In this document: positions 14,110 through 20,662 of the stretch, in pieces
Numbering within the stretch: the stretch's first letter is position 1
How the letters are laid out: each line of letters begins with the position of its first letter
NCBI GenBank assembly: GCA_046086245.1
Contig: JBJSXB010000172.1
Location: 1 to 20,662 of the forward strand
Direction: 5' to 3'
Length of the DNA: 20,662 bases
Source of the DNA: F1-20-MAGs016 sp046086245
GTDB lineage: Bacteria; Planctomycetota; Planctomycetia; Pirellulales; UBA1268
Notes under the pieces: model-generated
Databases searched by the model: none
What the model was told of the DNA's origin: nothing
The model's input: only the letters and a program-made list of their open reading frames with translations
Translations under genes and position numbers: made by a program

Positions 14110-15156
14110 ATGCCCGCGCTCTCGCTTCACGACCTGGCCGGCCTCGTGGGAGGCACCGCCTGCGGCGGTGCCGTGACGATCACAGGGGCGGCGACGCTCG
14201 AGACCGCCACCACCACCGACATCACCCTCGTCGACGCCGCCGAACGCCTGCCGCGCCTCACCGGCAGCCGCGCCGCTGCCGCGATCGTGCCGCGCGGCAC
14301 CGGGCCGCTCGACCGGCCGACGATCGAGGTCGACGACGTCCACGCCGCGTTCACCGCCGTGGTGCTCCTCTTCCGCCCGCGGCGCGAGGCGCCGCGGATC
14401 GGCGTCAGCCCGCACGCGGTCGTCGACGCCAGCGCCGTCGTCGGCACGGGGGTCGACGTCCATCCGTTCGCCACCGTCGGTGCCGACACGGTACTCGGCG
14501 CGGGGGCGACGATCCACGCCGGGGCGCGCATCGGTGCCGGATGCCGGATCGGCGCCGGCACCGTGGTCCACGCCAACGCGGTGTTGTACGACGGCACCGT
14601 CACCGGCGAGCGCTGCACGATCCACGCCGCCGCCGTCCTCGGTGCCAACGGCTTCGGCTACCGTCGCGCCGGCGATCATCTCGAACTTTCCGCCCAGCTC
14701 GGCTGGGTGGAACTGGCCGACGACGTCGAGGTCGGGGCCGGCGCGACCATCGACCGCGGCACGTACGGCCCGACGACGATCGGACTGGGCACCAAGATCG
14801 ACAACCAGGTGATGGTCGCGCACAACTGCCGCATCGGCGGGCACAACATGCTCTGCTCGCAGGTCGGCGTCGCCGGCAGCACGTCGACCGGCGACTGGGT
14901 GGTGATGGCCGGTCAGGTGGGCGTCCGTGACCATGTCCACATCGGCGATCGGGCGGTGCTCGGAGCCCGCTCCGGCGTCTCCTGCGACGTCGCCGCCGGC
15001 GCCACGGTGCTCGGTGAGCCGGCGATCGACCTGCGCGAACGCAAACTGCAGCTGGCGGCGATCAGCAAGCTGCCGGAGATGCGTCGGCAACTGAAGGATC
15101 TGGCGGCGCGGATCGCCGCCGGCGCACCGAACGCCAGCGACAAGGAGGCGGCCTGA
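14110..15156 (+). CDS. lpxD: UDP-3-O-acylglucosamine N-acyltransferase LpxD
   Basis: LpxD transfers a hydroxyacyl chain from acyl carrier protein to the amino group of UDP-3-O-acylglucosamine, the third step of lipid A synthesis in the cytoplasm. The 348-residue product has the N-terminal uridine-binding domain (residues 1 to about 95, with LHDLAGLVGG and ITGAATLETA) and then a long left-handed beta helix of hexapeptide repeats. GFGYRR (181-186), ATIDRG (212-217) and KIDNQVMVAHNC (229-240) are LpxD hallmarks. His238 is in the place of the catalytic histidine (H239 in E. coli). A C-terminal helical segment follows. The length is normal. lpxI starts 15 bases downstream, so the two form a lipid A operon. 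The ATG at 14110 gives the standard N-terminus. Confidence 0.95.
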   Translation: MPALSLHDLAGLVGGTACGGAVTITGAATLETATTTDITLVDAAERLPRLTGSRAAAAIVPRGTGPLDRPTIEVDDVHAAFTAVVLLFRPRREAPRIGVSPHAVVDASAVVGTGVDVHPFATVGADTVLGAGATIHAGARIGAGCRIGAGTVVHANAVLYDGTVTGERCTIHAAAVLGANGFGYRRAGDHLELSAQLGWVELADDVEVGAGATIDRGTYGPTTIGLGTKIDNQVMVAHNCRIGGHNMLCSQVGVAGSTSTGDWVVMAGQVGVRDHVHIGDRAVLGARSGVSCDVAAGATVLGEPAIDLRERKLQLAAISKLPEMRRQLKDLAARIAAGAPNASDKEAA

Positions 15157-15171
15157 CGGTCGCGGCGGGGC

Positions 15172-16077
15172 ATGTGGCCCGACGGCACGCTCGACGGAGA
15201 GACGATCGGCATCCTCGCCGGCTGGGGCCGCTATCCGGTGGTGGTCGCCGAGGCGATCCGCCGCCATGGCGGGCGGACGGCGATCCTCTCGATCCGCGAC
15301 CACGCCGACGCGGCCCTCGAACCACTCGCCGACGTGCACGGCAGCGTGGGGGTGGCGGAGATCGGCCACGCGATCGCCTTCTTCCGCCGCGCCGGCGTCC
15401 GCCGTGCGACGATGGCCGGAAAGATCCACAAAACGAAGCTCTTCGCCCGCCGCGCGTGGCGGCACCACCTCCCCGACTGGCGTGGCCTGACCACCTTCTG
15501 GCCCCACTTCGTCAGCCGGCGCCGCGACAACCGCGACGATTCGCTGCTCTCGGCGATCGCCGCGGCGTTCGATGCCGACGGGGTGCGGATGTGCCCGGCC
15601 ACCGACTTTGCGCCGGAATTGCTCGCCGCCGAGGGGCTGCTCGCCGGCCGGCCCCTGTCCGCGGGGGAACTCGCCGACGTCGTCTTCGGATGGAGACTGG
15701 CGAAGGAGTTGGGACGCCACGACATCGGGCAGACGGTCGTCGTGCGGCGGCGCGCTCCCCTTGCCCTCGAGGCGATCGAAGGGACCGCCGAGTGCATCCG
15801 CCGCGCCGGCCGGCTCTGCCCCGCGGGGGGCCTGGTGGTGGTGAAGGTCGCCAAGCCGCAGCAGGATCTCCGCTTCGACATGCCGACGATCGGCGTCGGG
15901 ACGCTCCACTCCCTCCGCGAGGCGGGTGGCCGCGTGCTGGCCGTCGAGGCGGGGCGGACGATCCTCGTCGATGCCACGGCGATCGAAGCCGCCGCCACCG
16001 CGGCGGGCATCTCCCTGGTCGGCTTCTGCGACGCCGACGGCGTCCCGGCGACGGAAGGGGCGGTCGCCGCCGCGTGA
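15172..16077 (+). CDS. lpxI: UDP-2,3-diacylglucosamine diphosphatase LpxI
   Basis: LpxI (formerly DUF1009) cleaves UDP-2,3-diacylglucosamine to lipid X and UMP by attack on the alpha phosphate; it replaces LpxH in many bacteria. The 301-residue product shows the N-terminal IGILAGWGRYPVVVA (12-26), MAGKIHKTKLF (81-91), the ALEAIEGT block (about 198-205) and KPQQDLRFDMPTIGVGTL (about 228-245). The latter contains Asp236, at the likely catalytic aspartate position of the family. The block usually read as EGTD is EGTAE here, a small departure. No typical ribosome binding site is seen close to the ATG, although AGGAGG occurs 23 bases upstream inside lpxD. The gene follows lpxD by 15 bases and is probably co-transcribed. 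Predicted cytoplasmic, membrane-associated. Confidence 0.93.
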   Translation: MWPDGTLDGETIGILAGWGRYPVVVAEAIRRHGGRTAILSIRDHADAALEPLADVHGSVGVAEIGHAIAFFRRAGVRRATMAGKIHKTKLFARRAWRHHLPDWRGLTTFWPHFVSRRRDNRDDSLLSAIAAAFDADGVRMCPATDFAPELLAAEGLLAGRPLSAGELADVVFGWRLAKELGRHDIGQTVVVRRRAPLALEAIEGTAECIRRAGRLCPAGGLVVVKVAKPQQDLRFDMPTIGVGTLHSLREAGGRVLAVEAGRTILVDATAIEAAATAAGISLVGFCDADGVPATEGAVAAA

Positions 16078-16090
16078 TCCGGGCGCGGCC

Positions 16091-16097
16091 GTATACT
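16091..16097 (+). promoter_or_regulatory. Candidate -10 element (GTATACT) of the methyltransferase gene
   Basis: GTATACT ends 6 bases before the ATG at 16104. With a usual sigma-70 spacing the start point would be the A of the start codon itself, which predicts a leaderless mRNA. No -35 or ribosome binding site is apparent. Confidence 0.4.
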
Positions 16098-16103
16098 GCC
16101 GCC

Positions 16104-16970
16104 ATGATCGTTCGCCGCGCGTGGCTGCTGCCGCTGCTGTCGCTGTTCGCCGTGATCGGCGTGCCATCACGCGGCCCCGCCCAGGCCCCGCCCGCCGTCG
16201 ATCGGGCCCCCAGCCCCGGCGACGACGAATCCGATCCGTCCGCCGACGATGCGGACGACGGGCTGGCGACCGGTCCGCGAGCGCCGCGCGACACCCCGCG
16301 CCGCGCGCGGCCGCTGCCGATCGACATGCGGATCGACCGCCGGCGACCGATTCCCCCCGCCGCGCCGTTTCACATGGGGCGCGAGATCGCCCAGACGATG
16401 CACTACACCGGCGCCCCGTGGCTGGTGCGCGAGAGCCGGCAGCGCGAGGAGGACTGCAAGCTCCTCCTCGAGGCCCTCGGCGTCCGTCCCGGCCAGACCG
16501 TCTGCGACATGGGGGCGGGCAACGGCTTCTACACGCTCGAATTGGCCCGGCTCGTCGGTGCCGAAGGGGTCGTGTACGCCGTCGACATCCAGCCGGAGAT
16601 GCTCCGCCTGCTCGCGCGGCGAGCGGCCGACGAGGGACTCGACAACGTCCGACTGATCCTCGGCACGGCGATCGATCCCCGGCTGCCGACGGCGACGATC
16701 GACATGGTGCTGTGCGTCGACGTGTACCACGAGTTCTCCCATCCGGTGGCGATGCTCGAGCGGATCAGGGAGAGCCTCGCCCCGGGCGGACGGCTGGTGC
16801 TGGCCGAGTTCCGCGGCGAGGATCCCGCGGTGCCGATCAAGCCGCTCCACAAGATGACCAAGGCCCAGGTCCGTCAGGAGCTCGATCCGGTCGGTTTCCG
16901 GCTGGAACGGGAATTCGACCGCTTGCCCTGGCAGCATCTGCTGTTCTTCGGGGTCGCCGACGCCCCGTGA
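16104..16970 (+). CDS. Class I SAM-dependent methyltransferase with signal peptide
   Basis: The 288-residue product combines an apparent signal peptide (MIVRRAWLLPLLSLFAVIGV, cleavage likely after PAQA at about 28) and an acidic, proline-rich linker (30-72) with a complete class I methyltransferase fold. Motif I reads VCDMGAGNGFY (133-143), the ribose-binding acidic residue is in YAVDIQPEM (158-166), and the post-strand block reads MVLCVDVYHEF (201-211). GREIAQTMHYTGAPWL (92-107) precedes the fold. Similar proteins with export signals occur in planctomycetes; the substrate is unknown. A SAM-dependent enzyme outside the cytoplasm is unexpected, so the N-terminus may instead be a membrane anchor facing inwards, or the true start may be internal. 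The gene follows lpxI by 26 bases but seems to have its own promoter. Confidence 0.87.
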   Translation: MIVRRAWLLPLLSLFAVIGVPSRGPAQAPPAVDRAPSPGDDESDPSADDADDGLATGPRAPRDTPRRARPLPIDMRIDRRRPIPPAAPFHMGREIAQTMHYTGAPWLVRESRQREEDCKLLLEALGVRPGQTVCDMGAGNGFYTLELARLVGAEGVVYAVDIQPEMLRLLARRAADEGLDNVRLILGTAIDPRLPTATIDMVLCVDVYHEFSHPVAMLERIRESLAPGGRLVLAEFRGEDPAVPIKPLHKMTKAQVRQELDPVGFRLEREFDRLPWQHLLFFGVADAP

Positions 16971-17079
16971 ACCGACCGGGCGATCGCGCCTGGCCGCCGG
17001 GTGGGACGACACCGGGAATTGACCGGGAAAAATGGTCGCTTTGGAGCGATTCCCCGCCTGTGAGGGATGCGCTGGCAGC

Positions 17080-17108
17080 TTGATTCACGATCGGGGTGTG
17101 GGTCTACT
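17080..17108 (+). promoter_or_regulatory. Candidate sigma-70 promoter of the enhancer-binding protein gene
   Basis: TTGATT (17080-17085) and TCTACT (17103-17108) are spaced by 17 bases. The predicted start near 17115 lies downstream of the upstream in-frame ATG at 17067 and so favours translation from the ATG at 17178. The rest of the 207-base gap before 17178 contains no gene that I can support. Confidence 0.45.
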
Positions 17109-17151
17109 GTCGGGGCTTCGAAATCGGCCGGCGCAGGCAAGAACCGGCTCC

Positions 17152-17171
17152 GTGGACGGAAAGTGGACGGA
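17152..17171 (+). repeat. Two direct copies of GTGGACGGA in the leader of the enhancer-binding protein gene
   Basis: GTGGACGGA occurs at 17152-17160 and 17163-17171, offset by 11 bases (one helical turn), and ends 7 bases before the ATG at 17178. It may be a protein-binding site, or its GGA-rich second half may serve as a ribosome binding site. Confidence 0.35.
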
Positions 17172-17177
17172 CGTCGA

Positions 17178-18374
<1,197 letters not shown>

Positions 18375-18409
18375 CAGGCCCGGGAGAAAGCCGTCCGGGA
18401 CTTGTTCCA

Positions 18410-18448
18410 GGCAGGAGCAGCGCCGCTTTGTACGGCAGTTGCCCTGCC
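18410..18448 (+). terminator. Candidate terminator hairpin after the enhancer-binding protein gene
   Basis: GGCAGG (18410-18415) pairs with CCTGCC (18443-18448), and within it GCCG (18422-18425) pairs with CGGC (18433-18436) around a 7-base loop. It begins 36 bases after the stop codon. There is no T-tract, so the termination efficiency is uncertain. Confidence 0.4.
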
Positions 18449-18480
18449 GCGATAGCGTCCGTGCGCTCGAGCGGGCCGTG

Positions 18481-18495
18481 TGTCCACAGCCTGCT
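18481..18495 (-). repeat. Inverted copy of the 15-bp sequence at 7317-7331
   Basis: TGTCCACAGCCTGCT is the exact reverse complement of 7317-7331, where it precedes the hairpin array. Here it lies between two convergent genes and no hairpin array follows it. The extended similarity includes CTCCTG on one side with a 4-base gap. Confidence 0.35.
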
Positions 18496-18520
18496 CAGGA
18501 GCGTGCCCGCCGGCCGCGGG

Positions 18521-18772
18521 TCAGGCGTGGAAGTCGCCCGCCATCTTCGTCCGCGGCGCGGCAGTCGCTTTGCCCCCTCCCAGACTGTGCATGATCGTGA
18601 CCGCCCCGGCGGAGACCAGGCTCCACGGCGCCCAGTCGGGAGCGACGAACGGCCGTGGCTCTCCTGCGCCGTCGAGCGGCAACAGGCTCACCGAATCGAT
18701 CACCAGCAACTCCGCGCCGACGGCGCAGGCGCAGATTCCGGCGGCGAGAAACACGCTCCGCCACATGCCCAT
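18521..18772 (-). CDS. Small conserved-looking membrane protein, 83 residues
   Basis: The predicted product has two hydrophobic segments, about residues 5-27 (RSVFLAAGICACAVGAELLV) and 48-64 (WSLVSAGAVTIMHSL), separated by a short loop with APDWAPW. It recalls small planctomycete membrane proteins of unknown function with a W-x-PWSL-S-GA core, a resemblance I recall but cannot test here. Starts at 18772 and 18766 (MWRS...) are both possible; neither has a good ribosome binding site. The gene lies 189 bases downstream of ftsH on the same strand, with a strong structure between them. The C-terminal 20 residues are polar. Its role is unknown; FtsH-related function is only suggested by position. 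Confidence 0.6.
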   Translation of the reverse strand: MGMWRSVFLAAGICACAVGAELLVIDSVSLLPLDGAGEPRPFVAPDWAPWSLVSAGAVTIMHSLGGGKATAAPRTKMAGDFHA

Positions 18773-18910
18773 CGCGCGGCTTTCGCCCGCTCTCCTCGAA
18801 CCGCCCTGGATCCGGTCTCGAGCCCGTGGGGTGGATCGGCACCGCGGCGCGGCCGGCATCAGCGAACGGGACGGCCGGGGGGTCGGGGGAACTGGCGCGA
18901 TCGTGCGGGG

Positions 18911-18959
18911 GGCGCCGGGCCGACCGGGTGGCCGCCGGCACCGGCGGCGGCCGGGCGCC
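18911..18959 (-). terminator. Long nested GC-rich stem immediately after ftsH
   Basis: Positions 18911-18921 pair with 18949-18959 over 11 bp with one mismatch. Inside this is the perfect inverted repeat GCCGCCGG/CCGGCGGC (18931-18938 and 18941-18948). The structure begins two bases after the ftsH stop codon as read on the minus strand. No T-tract follows. It may end or stabilise the ftsH message, or attenuate reading into the small gene downstream. Confidence 0.5.
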
Positions 18960-18961
18960 GA

Positions 18962-20662
18962 TCAGGAATGCGAACCGCGGCCTGCCTGGTCGAGCCGTCC
19001 GCCGCCCTCGCCCGGCACGGCATCGGTGGCCGACTCGCCGTCGGCCGCTGGCAGGCGAACGCTGCGCCGCTCGCTGTCGGTGCCCGGCACGAGTTGCGGG
19101 CTGCCGGTGGTGCGCTCCACCAGGTCGCGCAGTTCCGTACCGTCGATGACCTCGGTCTCGATGAGCCGCTGGGCGATCGCCTCGAGCGTCGCACGCCGTG
19201 ACTCGAGGATCCGTCGCACGCGTTCGATGCCGGTGTCGATGATCCGCCGGACCTCCTCGTCGATCTCGCGGGCCGTTTCCTCGCTGTGGCCCCGCGCCGC
19301 CGGGAGATCGACCCCCGCACCGGCCAGGAACGGGGAGCGCTGGCTCTCGCGGTAGTTGACCCGCCCCAGCCGGCTCATGCCGTAGTCCATCACCATCGCG
19401 CGGGCGATCTCGCTGGCGCGTTCGAGATCGTTCTGCGCGCCGGTGGAGACGTCGGCGTAGATCATCTCCTCGGCGATCGTGCCGCCGAGGAGCACCTGGA
19501 TGCGGCTCTCGAGTTCGCTCTGGGTGAGCAGATAGCGGTCGTCCTCCGGGCGCTGCATCGTGTAGCCGAGGGCGGCCAACCCCCGCGGGATGATCGACAC
19601 CTTGTGGACCGGGTCGGTGTTGGGCAGGGAGAAGGCGATCAAGGCGTGGGCCGCCTCGTGATAGGCGACGCGGCGTTTTTCGTCCTCGTGGAGGACGCGC
19701 TTCTTCTTCTCGAGGCCGGCGGTCACGCGTTCGACCCCCTCGTTGAACTCCTCCATGCCGACCGATGTCTTGTTGTTGCGCGCGGCGAGGAGGGCGGCCT
19801 CGTTGACGAGGTTGGCGAGATCGGCGCCGCAGAATCCCGAGGTGATCCGCGCCACCTGCTCGAGATTCACCGACGGATTGAGCTTCACGTCGGCGACGTG
19901 CACCTTGAGGATCTCTTCCCGTCCGCGGACGTCGGGCCGATCGACGAGCACGTGGCGGTCGAAGCGGCCCGGGCGGAGCAGGGCGGGGTCGAGGGTCTCG
20001 GGGCGGTTCGTCGCCGCCATCACGATCACGCCGCTGTTGCTCCCGAATCCGTCCATTTCCACCAACAGCGCGTTGAGCGTCTGCTCACGCTCGTCGTGTC
20101 CACCGACGACGCTGGTGCCGCGCGTCTTGCCCAGTGCGTCGAGTTCGTCGATGAAGATGATGCACGGCGCCTTGGCCTCGGCCTGTTGGAACATGTCGCG
20201 CACCCGGGCCGCGCCCACACCCACGAACATCTCGACGAAGTCGCTGCCCGAGAGCCCGAAGAAGGGCACCCCGGCCTCGCCGGCGATCGCCTTGGCCAGC
20301 AGCGTCTTGCCGGTGCCGGGGGGGCCGACCAGCAGCACCCCCTTGGGAATGTGCCCGCCGAGCACCTGGTATTTTTCCGGGCTGCGGAGGAACTCGACCA
20401 CTTCGCGCAATTCGTCGACCGCCTCGTCGATGCCGGCGACGTCGTCGAAGGTGATCCCCAGATCCTCCTGGGCGTACATCTTGCCGCGGCTGCGTCCGAA
20501 GGCCATCGGGCTGCCGGCGCCGCCGATCCGCCGCATCATCGTGAACAGCAGGAGCCCGAACAGGCTCGTCATCACCAGCAACGGCAGCCAGTTGCGCCAC
20601 GGCGACGGCGCCGGCTCGTAGCCGTGGGTGATGCCCGCGGCGGCGAGGAGTTTGGCGAGCGA
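18962..20662 (-). CDS. ftsH: ATP-dependent zinc metalloprotease FtsH (N-terminus outside window)
   Basis: FtsH is the membrane-anchored AAA+ protease that degrades misfolded membrane proteins and selected regulators; in enterobacteria it also controls LpxC. The frame is open to the right edge, giving 566 visible residues and lacking the start and first membrane helix. The second membrane helix is WLPLLVMTSLFGLLLFTMM (about visible residues 25-43). The ATPase has Walker A GPPGTGKT (113-120), Walker B CIIFIDELDAL (167-177) and the second region of homology ATNRPETLDPALLRPGRFDR (217-236). The protease has the zinc site HEAAH (335-339) and the third ligand region TGAQNDLERA. The tail after about residue 520 is variable and polar. 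All catalytic motifs are intact. Confidence 0.96.
   Translation of the reverse strand, partial: SLAKLLAAAGITHGYEPAPSPWRNWLPLLVMTSLFGLLLFTMMRRIGGAGSPMAFGRSRGKMYAQEDLGITFDDVAGIDEAVDELREVVEFLRSPEKYQVLGGHIPKGVLLVGPPGTGKTLLAKAIAGEAGVPFFGLSGSDFVEMFVGVGAARVRDMFQQAEAKAPCIIFIDELDALGKTRGTSVVGGHDEREQTLNALLVEMDGFGSNSGVIVMAATNRPETLDPALLRPGRFDRHVLVDRPDVRGREEILKVHVADVKLNPSVNLEQVARITSGFCGADLANLVNEAALLAARNNKTSVGMEEFNEGVERVTAGLEKKKRVLHEDEKRRVAYHEAAHALIAFSLPNTDPVHKVSIIPRGLAALGYTMQRPEDDRYLLTQSELESRIQVLLGGTIAEEMIYADVSTGAQNDLERASEIARAMVMDYGMSRLGRVNYRESQRSPFLAGAGVDLPAARGHSEETAREIDEEVRRIIDTGIERVRRILESRRATLEAIAQRLIETEVIDGTELRDLVERTTGSPQLVPGTDSERRSVRLPAADGESATDAVPGEGGGRLDQAGRGSHS

Noticed and set aside
13648..16170. 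An 840-codon open frame on the minus strand opposite lpxD and lpxI
   Set aside because: It is antisense to clear LpxD and LpxI coding sequence and has low-complexity composition; a GC-driven shadow.

Overview
The window is a GC-rich bacterial chromosome segment, almost certainly from a planctomycete and most likely a member of the Pirellulales or a close relative. The assignment rests on family content: a PSCyt1/DUF1549/DUF1553 cytochrome-like protein followed by a Tat-exported DUF1501 protein, a prepilin-like DUF1559 protein, a PEP-CTERM surface protein, a divergent sigma-70 factor and a signal-peptide-bearing methyltransferase. Most of it is ordinary chromosomal gene content. I see no phage, transposase, CRISPR array, tRNA or rRNA, and no gap between genes longer than 300 bases.

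Layout. Positions 1-1906 hold the 3' end of bamA and a GT9 glycosyltransferase, both for outer-envelope assembly. A minus-strand HI0933/BaiN-type flavoprotein (1970-3250) follows; its start codon overlaps that of the divergent PSD1 gene (3249-5828), which pairs with a DUF1501 gene (5849-7318). A run of five tandem hairpins (7322-7431) separates this pair from a PEP-CTERM protein (7450-8229). A DUF1559 pseudopilin (minus, 8403-9557) and a sigma factor (9823-10770) diverge around a 23-bp palindrome. Then come, all on the plus strand, an SDR (10912-11655), a NupG-like transporter (11821-13122), a VOC protein overlapping a four-helix membrane protein (13185-14005), lpxD and lpxI (14110-16077), an exported methyltransferase (16104-16970) and an enhancer-binding protein (17178-18374). 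On the minus strand are a small membrane protein (18521-18772) and ftsH, which runs off the right edge.

Functional themes. BamA, a heptosyltransferase-like GT9, LpxD and LpxI together indicate a diderm envelope with lipid A built by the LpxI route. PSD1, DUF1501, PEP-CTERM and DUF1559 proteins are planctomycete surface or export families with largely unknown roles. Regulation is represented by an unusual sigma-70 factor that seems to lack region 3, and by a sigma-54 activator with no sensory domain.

The best candidates for something undescribed are the five-hairpin array after the DUF1501 gene, the palindrome that embeds a -10 element in front of the pseudopilin gene, the SDR with isoleucine in place of the catalytic tyrosine, the reduced sigma factor, a recurring GTATCCT/GTATACT box placed so close to start codons that leaderless mRNAs are predicted, and the VOC/membrane-protein pair. 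None of these amounts to a clear new defence or mobile system.
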